From: an uncultured Flavobacteriaceae bacterium | Lineage (GTDB): Bacteria > Bacteroidota > Bacteroidia > Flavobacteriales > Flavobacteriaceae | Assembly (NCBI GenBank): GCA_938010765.1 | Contig: CALLVX010000081.1 | Location: 1 to 43,292, forward strand | Reading direction: 5' to 3' | Length of the DNA stretch: 43,292 bases | Shown here: piece after piece, positions 1 to 8,312 of the stretch | How the letters are laid out: each line of letters begins with the position of its first letter | Position numbering within the stretch: the stretch's first letter is position 1 | Program-made: the position numbers and the translations under genes | Notes under the pieces: model-generated | What the model was told of the DNA's origin: nothing | The model's input: only the letters and a program-made list of their open reading frames with translations | The model's database searches: none

Positions 1-1089
1 GCAAGAAATGGCCGAATCGTTTTCCATAAGGCTTATGGTATGGCCGACAACGGTGCCAAAAAAGCAATGGAAAAGAACAGTATTTTTAGAATCGCATCCC
101 AGACCAAGGCTATCACTTCTACGGCTGTAATGATGCTTTGGGAAGAAGGCCATTTTCGTTTAGACGATCCCATATCAAAATACATTCCCGAGTTTGGAGA
201 AGCGCAGCTTTTAGATACCTTCAATGAAGCCGACTCTACCTACACTACAAAACCGGCAGCCAGCCAAATTACCATCCGGCAGCTGCTCACCCATACTTCC
301 GGTATCGGCTATGGGGTGATTGACGGTAATTCTCGTTTCAAAAAAATCTATGCAAAAGCGGGCATTACCGATTTGTTCACTACAAAAAACATTTCCATAG
401 AGGCGAGCGTAAAAAAGTTGGCGACCCTGCCCTTACATCACAATCCCGGGGAAAAATTCACCTATAGTGAAGGTTTGGACGTACTTGGGTACTTTATAGA
501 AATCATTAGCGGTATGCCCTTTGATGAATTTTTAAAAACCCGAATCTTTGACCCTTTGGGGATGGACGATACCTGGTTTTATCTTCCCAAGGAAAAGTAT
601 GATCGCCTGGTGGCCGTACAGCACAAAGAAAAGGGCCAATGGAAAAAGTACCCGATCACTTTTTATGATACCGATTACCCGATCAAAGGCGCCAAACGTT
701 TTTTCTCAGGAGGCGCAGGCCTTTCGAGTACCGCAAAAGACTACGCTACCTTTTTACAAATGTATTTGAACCAGGGAGAATTCAACGGCACTCGTTTGTT
801 GAGCCGTACCACCGTTCAAAGTATTATGGGGAACCAAACAGGAGACAAATTCACGGAAGGTACAAAACACTATGGCCTCGCATTTGGTGTTGTGACCCCA
901 AAAGGCCAAGATGCAGGGGGCGAGGGAAGCACGGGTACCTTTGATTGGGGAGGCTACTTCAATACCCAGTATTTCGCCGACCCTGAAGAAAAACTCATCG
1001 GCGTCTTGTTAAAGCAGACGCAAGGTAAGGTAAACGACCCTTCAGGTTGGAAGTTTCGGCAACTTGTTTTTGCCGCTGTGGATGACTAA
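1..1089 (+). CDS. serine hydrolase, beta-lactamase (class C/EstB-like) family, 5' end outside window
   Basis: The reading frame is open to the left edge, so the gene starts upstream and at least 13 residues precede the first visible Met. The S-x-x-K motif of the penicillin-binding fold (Ser-Gln-Thr-Lys, codons just after base 97) lies in a typical R-I-A-S-Q-T-K-A context. It is followed by the T-H-T-S-G-I segment and a Tyr-Ser-x motif (F-T-Y-S-E-G) common in esterase-type members. A Gly-rich segment near the C terminus (T-F-D-W-G-G-Y) fits the third conserved element. The family includes esterases, D-aminopeptidases and beta-lactamases; the substrate cannot be read from sequence. Any signal peptide would lie outside the window. 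It is separated from the next gene by 87 bases holding a plausible promoter, so it is probably unrelated to the pigment cluster. Confidence 0.85.
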   Translation, partial: ARNGRIVFHKAYGMADNGAKKAMEKNSIFRIASQTKAITSTAVMMLWEEGHFRLDDPISKYIPEFGEAQLLDTFNEADSTYTTKPAASQITIRQLLTHTSGIGYGVIDGNSRFKKIYAKAGITDLFTTKNISIEASVKKLATLPLHHNPGEKFTYSEGLDVLGYFIEIISGMPFDEFLKTRIFDPLGMDDTWFYLPKEKYDRLVAVQHKEKGQWKKYPITFYDTDYPIKGAKRFFSGGAGLSSTAKDYATFLQMYLNQGEFNGTRLLSRTTVQSIMGNQTGDKFTEGTKHYGLAFGVVTPKGQDAGGEGSTGTFDWGGYFNTQYFADPEEKLIGVLLKQTQGKVNDPSGWKFRQLVFAAVDD

Positions 1090-1108
1090 AAGACCTTTTT
1101 TACTTTAT

Positions 1109-1137
1109 TTTGCTCATTAATGTTAACTTTAGACTTG
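1109..1137 (+). promoter_or_regulatory. candidate Bacteroidota promoter (-33/-7)
   Basis: TTTG at 1109-1112 and TAGACTTG at 1130-1137 are separated by 17 bases. This resembles the Bacteroidota consensus TTTG-N17-23-TAnnTTTG with one mismatch in the -7 box. The predicted start of transcription is about 33 bases before the ATG at 1177. Confidence 0.4.
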
Positions 1138-1176
1138 CTTTTACACTAAACTACATATCATAAAACTATATCTATT

Positions 1177-1782
1177 ATGAAAACACCATTTACACTCTTA
1201 GTACTGTTCGTTTGCGCCACTGCGTTTGCGCAAAAAATGAAAATTGAACAAGGAAATTTTGACTTCATCACCGACCAAAAAGAGGTGAACGTAGAATTCG
1301 TCTACGAGAACATGACCCTGCTGAAAGAGAAAATGAGCAATGAAGAGTACGTTGCCAAGCGCTCTGGTGATTTAGAAGAAAAAGCAAGAGGAAAAGGAAA
1401 GACTTGGGAGAAAAAGTGGAACTCGGCCCCAGAGCAAATCTGGAATCCGAAGTTTCTTGAACTTATGAACAAGTATATGAGCAAAGATACCGGTATTTAC
1501 TTCGAGGAAGGTCTTGCCGATACCAAATACACTTTAATTGTGGAAACCATTTGGCTATATCCGGGATGGGATGCAGGCATTATGAAGCAACCCGCAAAAG
1601 TAACTACCAGCTTACGTTTCGTAGAGACTGCAAACAAAGACAAGGTTCTTGTACAGGTAAGTAGTAAAAATGCCCCCGGTGATCAGTGGGGAAACAACTA
1701 CAGCAACGAAAGCCGAGTGGGCGAGGGCTATGCAAAAACCGCAAAGTCTTTGGCGAAGATGATCGTGAAGAAGGCTTTTTAA
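1177..1782 (+). CDS. secreted protein of unknown function
   Basis: A 201-residue protein with a clear signal peptide: Lys-2, a hydrophobic stretch, then an A-F-A-Q cleavage region near residues 16-19, so it is periplasmic or exported. The mature part is rich in Lys and Glu, with several Trp residues around positions 80-90 and 125-130. I recognise no domain. The gene stands alone with its own candidate promoter and is followed by a strong terminator hairpin, so it is a single-gene unit rather than part of the pigment cluster. Function unknown. Confidence 0.8.
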   Translation: MKTPFTLLVLFVCATAFAQKMKIEQGNFDFITDQKEVNVEFVYENMTLLKEKMSNEEYVAKRSGDLEEKARGKGKTWEKKWNSAPEQIWNPKFLELMNKYMSKDTGIYFEEGLADTKYTLIVETIWLYPGWDAGIMKQPAKVTTSLRFVETANKDKVLVQVSSKNAPGDQWGNNYSNESRVGEGYAKTAKSLAKMIVKKAF

Positions 1783-1837
1783 AATCGAGAATAAAAAAGC
1801 AAGATTTCCCTGCAATAAATTATACAAATTCAAAGAG

Positions 1838-1876
1838 AACCATAGGCATGACGTTTATAGCATGTCTATGGTTTTT
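1838..1876 (+). terminator. rho-independent terminator between convergent genes
   Basis: A 13-base-pair stem (1838-1850 with 1861-1873, one G-U pair) closes a 10-base loop and runs into a T tract (1872-1876) on the plus strand. It lies between the plus-strand stop at 1782 and the minus-strand stop at 1884. It may also stop minus-strand transcripts, although the T tract on that side is weak. Confidence 0.75.
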
Positions 1877-1883
1877 AGAATGT

Positions 1884-3137
1884 TTATGCGTTGGTAGTGC
1901 GTTCCATCTCCATTGAAGCAATATGTGCCACGGTCTTCACCAAGCGGTCGTGGTTTTTCACAAAAGGATTGGTCTTGTCCCAAACATAGCCCGCCAAAAC
2001 GGCACAAATCTGCGCCTTAATACTTTCGTTCACTTTGCTATGAAAGAATATTTTTTGCAGATTACCGGTATACCATTCCTTTACATAAGTTGAAAAAACA
2101 TTTACTCCGTACATGATATATTCGGTATATTCCTTTTCCCAATCAACCGTTTCTCCCTTGAGTTCGCGGGTGATCAACTGCGCCGATAAGTGTGCCGACT
2201 CAGTAGCAAATGTAACCCCAGAAGAAAATACGGGATCTAAAAATTCAGCGCTATTTCCCGTAAGGGCAAAACCTTTTCCGTACAGCTGTTTTACCGAAGC
2301 GGAAAAATTCTTTATTTGTCTGGGTTCAAACTTGTACTCCAAACCTTCAAAGCGTTCCCGATAATATTCCGAAAGCTTCATCATTTCCCGTAGTTTTTCA
2401 GTGGGGGTACCTTCAAAAGAATCCAGATACTCGATCGTCCCTACATACCCGATGCTGCAGTCGCCATTTGAAAAAGGGATTACCCATAACCAAGTATCCG
2501 TATCGATTACATCAAATGTAATCATGGTCCCCTCCTTCTCTTCGGGCCTGTTTACATCTTTCACATGTGTAAAAATAGTTGCGTGTATAGGGATATCAGA
2601 AGCTTTGTCCAAACTTAGCAATCGAGGCAATACCCGCCCCCATCCGCTAGAATCGATAATATATTTTGCGCTAATTGTTGATTCATTGCCATCTAAATCC
2701 TTAACGGTAGTCATAGAAGCGCCATCATCGGCAAAATCTACGGCGACCACTTCTTTTTCAAAATCGATCGTAACACCCCATTTCCGAAGCTCATCCGTAA
2801 GGGCCATATCAAAATCGGCACGCGGCACTTGCCATGTCCAGTCCCAACCTTCACCATGTTTTATACCAAAATCAAATTCACAAATACCGTCTTTCCCAGT
2901 AACAAAACGAGCGCCCTTTTTTACTTCAAAATTTTTGGCTTCCAAACAAGGAAGCAAACCGACCGCATCAAAATTATCCATACATCTGGGAATTAAACTT
3001 TCCCCGATAACAAAGCGTGGAAAACGATTCTTTTCGACCACCTTGATATTAAAACCCTGCTTATAAAGATACGCTGCAGCTACCGACCCCGAAGGCCCGG
3101 CCCCTATAATGAGTACATCGACGTTTTCGTTTTTCAT
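1884..3137 (-). CDS. flavin-dependent halogenase-like FAD oxidoreductase
   Basis: A 417-residue protein with an N-terminal FAD-binding dinucleotide motif (G12-A-G14-P-S-G17) and the G-E-S-L-I-P motif at about 45-50. A W-x-W-x-I-P motif at 216-221 and F-L-D-P-V-F-S-S-G at about 299-307 are hallmarks of flavin-dependent halogenases. In variant-B halogenases such as PltA and CmlS the catalytic lysine sits in an F-x-x-K-x-G context, and Lys73 here fits it. The family chlorinates or brominates phenols and pyrroles using FADH2 from a partner reductase, which is not encoded nearby. Chlorinated flexirubins are known, so halogenation of the aryl polyene phenol is a reasonable inference. A geranylgeranyl-reductase-like hydroxylase is the alternative. 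The gene is divergent from the tyrosine ammonia-lyase gene. Confidence 0.7.
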   Translation of the reverse strand: MKNENVDVLIIGAGPSGSVAAAYLYKQGFNIKVVEKNRFPRFVIGESLIPRCMDNFDAVGLLPCLEAKNFEVKKGARFVTGKDGICEFDFGIKHGEGWDWTWQVPRADFDMALTDELRKWGVTIDFEKEVVAVDFADDGASMTTVKDLDGNESTISAKYIIDSSGWGRVLPRLLSLDKASDIPIHATIFTHVKDVNRPEEKEGTMITFDVIDTDTWLWVIPFSNGDCSIGYVGTIEYLDSFEGTPTEKLREMMKLSEYYRERFEGLEYKFEPRQIKNFSASVKQLYGKGFALTGNSAEFLDPVFSSGVTFATESAHLSAQLITRELKGETVDWEKEYTEYIMYGVNVFSTYVKEWYTGNLQKIFFHSKVNESIKAQICAVLAGYVWDKTNPFVKNHDRLVKTVAHIASMEMERTTNA

Positions 3138-3255
3138 TGGTCCAGCTTAAGTTGGTAAGGAAGCGCAAAGTCAAAAATGGTATCAATTTTGATAGCAGGT
3201 TTAAACCTTTTGTGCCATTGTATTCAAAATTAAGGAATAGATTCACTAATTATTA

Positions 3256-3263
3256 TAAATTTG
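3256..3263 (+). promoter_or_regulatory. candidate -7 box for the pigment operon
   Basis: TAAATTTG matches the Bacteroidota -7 consensus TAnnTTTG exactly and would start transcription roughly 55 bases before the ATG at 3327. No good TTTG -33 element is seen 17-23 bases upstream. On the opposite strand TAATTTTG (3232 to 3225) is a matching -7 box for the divergent halogenase gene, also without a clear -33 element. Both sit in the 189-base divergent intergenic region, which otherwise shows nothing recognisable. Confidence 0.35.
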
Positions 3264-3326
3264 CGAACCAAAATCCCTATTTTTATTTACTAAAGTATCA
3301 TTTATACCCGACAGAATCAACCATAC

Positions 3327-4862
3327 ATGCCGAAAATTAAAGGAAAGCTAGGAATACAAGATTTTTATAGTACCATTTTTGAAGAAGAGCCGATAACAGT
3401 AGATAAAGCGGTAATCGAGACCGTACAGGCTAGCTTTGATTTCCTTAAAGAATTCTCCAAAAACAAGATTATTTATGGCGTCAATACTGGTTTCGGGCCC
3501 ATGGCACAATATAAAATCAAGGATTCGGAAACCATTCAATTGCAATACAATCTTATCCGCAGCCATGCCTCAGGAACGGGAAACCCCATTTCACCTAAAT
3601 ACGTAAAGGCGGCCATGCTTGCCCGTTTGAATACCTTAAGCCTTGGAAATTCGGGAGTGCATACATCGGTAATCGAGGTAATGACGGCATTGATCAACAA
3701 AAATATTACACCACTCATTTATGAACATGGCGGCGTAGGGGCCAGTGGCGACCTAGTACAACTCGCTCATTTGGCATTGGTCTTGATCGGGGAAGGAGAA
3801 GTGTTTTACAAAGGAGAACGACTAACGACCCAATCGGTATTTGAAAAAGAAGGCATAGAACCCATCAAAGTTGAGCTTAGAGAAGGGCTTGCATTGATCA
3901 ATGGTACTTCGGTGATGACCGGGATCGGTGTTGTCAACACCATCTATACAAGAAGGTTATTAGAATGGATGATTTGCTGCTCCTCTGCTATCAACGAAAT
4001 TGTAGAGGCGTACGATGACCACCTTAGCCACGACCTTAACCAAACTAAAAAGCACCTAGGGCAACGCGAAATTGCACGGTCTATGAGAAGTCATCTTCAA
4101 GATAGCAATCTTACTCGAAAAAGGGAGCATCATTTGTATGTGGCCACCGATGAAGTAAAGGTCTTTGAAGAAAAAGTGCAGGAATATTACTCGTTGCGTT
4201 GCGTACCTCAAATTTTAGGTCCGGTTCTTGATACCCTTAATGAGGTGGAACGTATTATGATCGAAGAAGTAAATTCTGCCAACGACAACCCTATCGTAGA
4301 CGTCGCTAAAAAAAACGTATACCATGGCGGTAATTTTCATGGTGACTATGTATCTCTTGAAATGGATAAGTTAAAGATCGTGGTGACAAAGATGAGCATG
4401 TTGGCCGAAAGGCAATTAAATTATCTTCTCAACTCCAAATTAAATGATATTCTACCTCCTTTTGTAAATCTTGGTACTTTAGGGCTTAACTTCGGGATGC
4501 AAGGGGTGCAATTTACCGCCACCTCTACCACCGCGGAAAACCAGACGCTTTCGAATCCTATGTACGTGCATAGTATTCCGAACAATAACGACAACCAAGA
4601 TATTGTTAGTATGGGCACGAATGCGGCCTTAATGACCAAAAAGGTAATTGAAAATGCTTTCGAGGTCGTCGCTATTGAAATGATTACGGTCGTGCAGGCC
4701 ATTGAGTATCTACAAGTACAGGATAAAGTGTCTACCAAGACCCGAAAAATGTACGATGCGGTACGCAATATAGTTCCCCCTTTCAAAGAGGATGTAATAA
4801 TGTATCCCTATGTCAATGCTGTAAAGAACTATATTATAAACCATCAAAATAAAAAGTCATGA
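3327..4862 (+). CDS. tyrosine ammonia-lyase (MIO-dependent aromatic ammonia-lyase)
   Basis: A 511-residue member of the histidine/phenylalanine/tyrosine ammonia-lyase family, which eliminates ammonia using the 4-methylideneimidazole-5-one cofactor formed from Ala-Ser-Gly. That triad is at residues 139-141 in the context G-G-V-G-A-S-G-D. The catalytic Tyr50 precedes the G-V-N-T-G-F-G segment, and the selectivity loop reads R-S-H-A-S-G-T-G (His80). From memory the protein closely resembles the Flavobacterium johnsoniae tyrosine ammonia-lyase of the flexirubin cluster. It should supply p-coumarate as polyene starter unit. A hut-pathway histidine ammonia-lyase is unlikely because no hutU, hutI or hutG gene is present. 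Its stop overlaps the next start by 4 bases. Confidence 0.9.
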   Translation: MPKIKGKLGIQDFYSTIFEEEPITVDKAVIETVQASFDFLKEFSKNKIIYGVNTGFGPMAQYKIKDSETIQLQYNLIRSHASGTGNPISPKYVKAAMLARLNTLSLGNSGVHTSVIEVMTALINKNITPLIYEHGGVGASGDLVQLAHLALVLIGEGEVFYKGERLTTQSVFEKEGIEPIKVELREGLALINGTSVMTGIGVVNTIYTRRLLEWMICCSSAINEIVEAYDDHLSHDLNQTKKHLGQREIARSMRSHLQDSNLTRKREHHLYVATDEVKVFEEKVQEYYSLRCVPQILGPVLDTLNEVERIMIEEVNSANDNPIVDVAKKNVYHGGNFHGDYVSLEMDKLKIVVTKMSMLAERQLNYLLNSKLNDILPPFVNLGTLGLNFGMQGVQFTATSTTAENQTLSNPMYVHSIPNNNDNQDIVSMGTNAALMTKKVIENAFEVVAIEMITVVQAIEYLQVQDKVSTKTRKMYDAVRNIVPPFKEDVIMYPYVNAVKNYIINHQNKKS

Positions 4863-5989
4863 ACAAATTTTACATCTTTTTTTTCGCGATATTCTTAAGC
4901 ACTTTTTCGGTATTCGGCCAAGAAATCGCCTTGGTACGCGAAGGCGATCGTTTTGGTTATATAGATAAGACCGCCGCATATGTAATCGAACCAAAATTCG
5001 AAAACGCAAAAAGTTTTTCAGATGGTTTGGCGGCCGCCGAACAAGACGACCAATGGGGGTATATCAACGTTTCGGGCGAATGGGTCATTCAACCACAATT
5101 CGAAAAGGTAAAACACTTTAATTCGGGCATTGCCATGGTCAACAAAGATGGCGAATGGCAATACATCACCAAATCGGGATCGGTTTTGGAAACCCCGGCC
5201 GCCGACAAAATATATGATTTCAAGGATGGGGTCGCCATCTATAGAAAATTGGATAAAATAGGCCTTATTGGAACCGATGGGAAACTAGTGATAGCACCTA
5301 TTTTTGAATCGATCAAAAAATTCAGAAATGGCCATGCCAAAGTACAAAAAGGAGTGTATTGGGGCATGATCAATAACAAGGGAGAATTCGTTGTACCTGC
5401 CGAATTTGAGGAAATAGGAAATACCTATAGTCCCTATGGCGTTTTTGTAAAAAAGAATGGCGTTTTTGGTGTATATGCCGAAGGGAGCTTTAACGCCATT
5501 GAAGGAGCTGATCGGGTTTGGAATTTTACAGGAGATTCTGGACTTACCTACGCTCGAAAAGAGAAAAAGGTAGGCTTTGTAAACTCTAAGGGAGAATGGG
5601 TGATTCCTCCGACCTTCGATAAAGCCAGGGCATTTTCGAATGGTTTGGCACCCGTTGCCAAAGGAAAACTATGGGGATACGTAAATGAAAAAGGAAAAAT
5701 GGCCATCGACCTTCAATTTCGAGATGCCGAAGTTTTTTCAAAAAGCGGCCTCGCACCGGTAAAAGAAAAGCGGTGGGGGTTTATAGACAAAAGTGGAAAT
5801 TTAGTAATCCCAATGGAATATGATATTAGTGCAGGGCTCGCATTTCTCAAAGGCGCAGAAGACAAAGGATTTAAAAACGGACTTGCCCGTGTAAAGACTA
5901 AAAAAGGCTGGGGGTTCCTTACTGAAAAAGCAGCACTGCTCGGAGATAAATGGTTCGAGAATGCCGAGTCTTTTGTATTGGTCAAATAA
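4859..5989 (+). CDS. exported WG-repeat protein
   Basis: A 376-residue protein with a signal peptide (residues 1-20, ending around V-F-G-Q) followed by roughly ten WG repeats of about 34 residues. Each contains a W-G-Y/F-I/V segment, then K/S-G-x-W/L-V-I-P-P-x-F, then a F-x-x-G-L-A segment. WG repeats form beta-rich structures of unclear function, often exported. Its ATG overlaps the stop of the tyrosine ammonia-lyase gene (ATGA), so translation is coupled although no catalytic link is evident. It could act as a periplasmic binding or scaffold protein for the pigment machinery, but that is inference only. One unit in the middle (about residues 190-215) is degenerate. Confidence 0.85.
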   Translation: MNKFYIFFFAIFLSTFSVFGQEIALVREGDRFGYIDKTAAYVIEPKFENAKSFSDGLAAAEQDDQWGYINVSGEWVIQPQFEKVKHFNSGIAMVNKDGEWQYITKSGSVLETPAADKIYDFKDGVAIYRKLDKIGLIGTDGKLVIAPIFESIKKFRNGHAKVQKGVYWGMINNKGEFVVPAEFEEIGNTYSPYGVFVKKNGVFGVYAEGSFNAIEGADRVWNFTGDSGLTYARKEKKVGFVNSKGEWVIPPTFDKARAFSNGLAPVAKGKLWGYVNEKGKMAIDLQFRDAEVFSKSGLAPVKEKRWGFIDKSGNLVIPMEYDISAGLAFLKGAEDKGFKNGLARVKTKKGWGFLTEKAALLGDKWFENAESFVLVK

Positions 5990-6057
5990 CTTGAAATTTG
6001 AACGTTTAGGAAAAGTCGAACCAAAGTTCACTCCCCTTTATGTTCCCAAATAGTCTT

Positions 6058-6801
6058 ATGGAAGAAATACAAAAATACGCCTTGGTTACTGGAGGGTCCC
6101 GCGGAATTGGGCGCGCCATTTGTGAACAACTGGCAAAAGATTTGGATTATACGATCCTCATTAATTACAATAGCAATAAAGAAGCTGCTGAAGAAACCTT
6201 GCAGTTAGTCGAAGCGGCAGGAGGAAAAGGCCAATTGCTATGTTTTGATGTAGCCGATGCCGAGACTGTAAAAGACACTTTGGAAACTTGGCTTGAAGAA
6301 AATAAGAACGCGGTGATCGAAGTAGTCATCAATAATGCAGGTATTACTAAAGACGGACTCTTTATGTGGATGACACCCGAAGATTGGTCGAAAGTAATTA
6401 ATACCAGCCTCAACGGATTCTATAACGTTACCAATGCCTTGATCCAAAAACTGCTTGTTAATAAATATGGCAGAATTATCAATATGGTATCGGTATCGGG
6501 CCTAAAGGGTACCCCGGGGCAAACCAATTATTCCGCCGCAAAAGGAGCGGTTATTGGTGCGACTAAGGCACTTGCACAAGAAGTTGCAAAAAGAAACGTT
6601 ACTGTAAATGCCGTAGCGCCTGGATTTATCAAAACCGATATGACCAGTGAGTTGAATGAACAAGAGCTAAAGAAAATGGTACCGGCAAATCGCTTTGGAA
6701 AAGCGGAGGAAGTGGCACACTTGGTATCGTTTTTGGCCTCTTCAAAATCGTCATACATTACAGGCGAGGTAATCAACATCAACGGCGGTATTTATTCTTA
6801 A
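6058..6801 (+). CDS. 3-oxoacyl-ACP reductase, FabG-type SDR
   Basis: A short-chain dehydrogenase of about 247 residues. It shows the NADPH-binding T-G-G-S-R-G-I-G motif near the N terminus, N-N-A-G in the middle, and the catalytic Ser-Tyr-x-x-x-Lys set (V-S-V-S-G followed by N-Y-S-A-A-K). The C-terminal I-N-G-G-I motif is typical of FabG. It should reduce the beta-keto group after each condensation in polyene assembly, like the ketoreductase of other aryl polyene clusters. An upstream in-frame ATG at 6040 adds six residues; the ATG at 6058 puts the Rossmann strand at the usual distance and is preferred. It is followed by a ketosynthase gene 17 bases downstream. Confidence 0.88.
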   Translation: MEEIQKYALVTGGSRGIGRAICEQLAKDLDYTILINYNSNKEAAEETLQLVEAAGGKGQLLCFDVADAETVKDTLETWLEENKNAVIEVVINNAGITKDGLFMWMTPEDWSKVINTSLNGFYNVTNALIQKLLVNKYGRIINMVSVSGLKGTPGQTNYSAAKGAVIGATKALAQEVAKRNVTVNAVAPGFIKTDMTSELNEQELKKMVPANRFGKAEEVAHLVSFLASSKSSYITGEVININGGIYS

Positions 6802-6818
6802 AAAACCGATTGGGGCTT

Positions 6819-8036
6819 ATGCAGAGAGTTGTAATTACGGGAATGGGCATTTATTCATGCATCGGCAAGAATCTTGACGAAGTTAAAACTTCGTTGTACG
6901 AGGGTCGTTCCGGTATTGTATACGACCAAGAGAGGGCCGATTTCGGGTATCGCTCGCCACTGACGGGGGCGGTGGATGCCCCGGAACTAAAGCCGTTTCT
7001 CACACGAAGGCAACGCATCAGTATGGGAGAAGAAGCCCAGTATGCCTATGTTGCTACCTTGGAAGCCCTACAAAATGCAAAAATTGATCAAGAGTACTTA
7101 GATAAGAATGAAGTAGGCATCTTATACGGGAACGATAGCACAGCGCGATCCGTAATAGAATCTATTGACGTGATGCGGGCGAAAAAGGATACCACCTTAG
7201 TGGGGTCGGGCGCCATATTCAAGGCCATGAATTCAACGGTTACCATGAACTTGTCGACCATCTTTAAGCTGCGTGGAATTAACTTTACCATTAGTGCCGC
7301 CTGCGCCAGTGGCTCCCATTCGATTGGGACGGCCTATCATTTGATCAAAAGTGGTTTACAAGATTGCATTATCGCCGGTGGGGCACAAGAAATCAACCAC
7401 CTTGCAATGGGCAGTTTCGATGGCCTGGGGGTCTTTGCCATGAATGAAACCACTCCCAAAAAAGCTTCCCGCCCATTCGATAAAGACCGCAATGGGCTGG
7501 TCCCGAGTGGAGGGGCGGCTTCGCTAGTGCTTGAAAGCTACGAATCTGCCGTGAATCGCGGTGCGCCTATTTTAGGAGAAGTAGTCGGCTACGGTTTTTC
7601 CTCCAATGGGGACCATATTTCTACCCCAAATGTAGAAGGCCCTACGAGGGCGATGACCCGGGCCCTGGAGCAGGCAAATATGAACGCAGGCGATGTTGAC
7701 TATGTAAACGCACATGCAACATCTACTCCAGTGGGTGATGCGAACGAAGCAATGGCCATTTTGGAGGTTTTCAAAGAAGGAAACCCGCATGTAAGTTCTA
7801 CCAAATCGATGACCGGCCATGAATGTTGGATGGCAGGAGCAAGCGAGGTTATTTATTCGATGCTGATGATGCGTGATTCGTTTATTGCACCGAACATTAA
7901 TCTTGAAAATCCCGATGAAGTATCGGCCAAATTAAACATAGTTAGGAAAACCTTAAATAAAAAAATTGACGTATTTTTGTCGAATTCATTCGGATTTGGA
8001 GGTACAAATTCTGCTTTGATTATTAAAAAATGCTAG
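6819..8036 (+). CDS. beta-ketoacyl-ACP synthase, FabF-like
   Basis: A thiolase-fold ketosynthase of 405 residues from the ATG at 6819; a TTG at 6810 would add three residues. The triad is intact: Cys162 in S-A-A-C-A-S-G, His299 in N-A-H-A-T-S-T-P, and His334 in M-T-G-H-E. It should perform decarboxylative condensation of an acyl thioester with malonyl-ACP. It sits directly before a carrier-protein gene, giving an FabG-KS-ACP order. Compared with ordinary FabF, the second His motif reads A-T-S-T rather than G-T-S/A-T, and the third carries H-E-C-W rather than the usual H-T/S-x-G-A. This suggests a specialised pigment enzyme rather than the housekeeping FabF. Which chain (polyene or alkyl) it builds is not visible. 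Confidence 0.88.
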   Translation: MQRVVITGMGIYSCIGKNLDEVKTSLYEGRSGIVYDQERADFGYRSPLTGAVDAPELKPFLTRRQRISMGEEAQYAYVATLEALQNAKIDQEYLDKNEVGILYGNDSTARSVIESIDVMRAKKDTTLVGSGAIFKAMNSTVTMNLSTIFKLRGINFTISAACASGSHSIGTAYHLIKSGLQDCIIAGGAQEINHLAMGSFDGLGVFAMNETTPKKASRPFDKDRNGLVPSGGAASLVLESYESAVNRGAPILGEVVGYGFSSNGDHISTPNVEGPTRAMTRALEQANMNAGDVDYVNAHATSTPVGDANEAMAILEVFKEGNPHVSSTKSMTGHECWMAGASEVIYSMLMMRDSFIAPNINLENPDEVSAKLNIVRKTLNKKIDVFLSNSFGFGGTNSALIIKKC

Positions 8037-8042
8037 CAAAAG

Positions 8043-8291
8043 ATGATAATGACCAAACAAGTTATTGTTGAAAAGATTGATGCATTCCTCATCGACGAAT
8101 TCGAGGTCGATCCAGAAGAGCTGACCCCAGGTGCAAACCTGAAAGAATCAGTGGGTCTTGATAGTTTAGACTTTGTAGACCTAGTAGTTGCCGTTGAAAG
8201 TAATTTTGGCGTAAAGTTGGTCGGAGACGACTTCGTCAATATTATTACCTTACAGGATTTCTACGATTTGATCGAAAGTAAACTGGACTGA
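8043..8291 (+). CDS. acyl carrier protein
   Basis: An 82-residue acidic helical protein with the phosphopantetheine attachment motif G-L-D-S-L-D (Ser41). A second ATG at 8049 would give an 80-residue protein, which is more usual for an ACP, and either is possible. It should carry growing intermediates for the ketosynthase just upstream. The cluster holds a second carrier protein at 17984, matching the two ACPs of described aryl polyene clusters. It is followed 21 bases later by an LpxL-like acyltransferase, which may use this ACP as acyl donor. Confidence 0.9.
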   Translation: MIMTKQVIVEKIDAFLIDEFEVDPEELTPGANLKESVGLDSLDFVDLVVAVESNFGVKLVGDDFVNIITLQDFYDLIESKLD

Positions 8292-8312
8292 CCCTCCAAA
8301 CAATACCAATGA

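Noticed and set aside
2401..3066. 221-codon plus-strand frame opposite the halogenase-like gene
   Set aside because: The opposite strand encodes a complete FAD enzyme with clear motifs; this frame has no recognisable domain or separate promoter.
3327..4862. Histidine ammonia-lyase of a histidine-use operon
   Set aside because: No hutU, hutI or hutG neighbours are present, and the context and overall similarity point to the flexirubin tyrosine enzyme.
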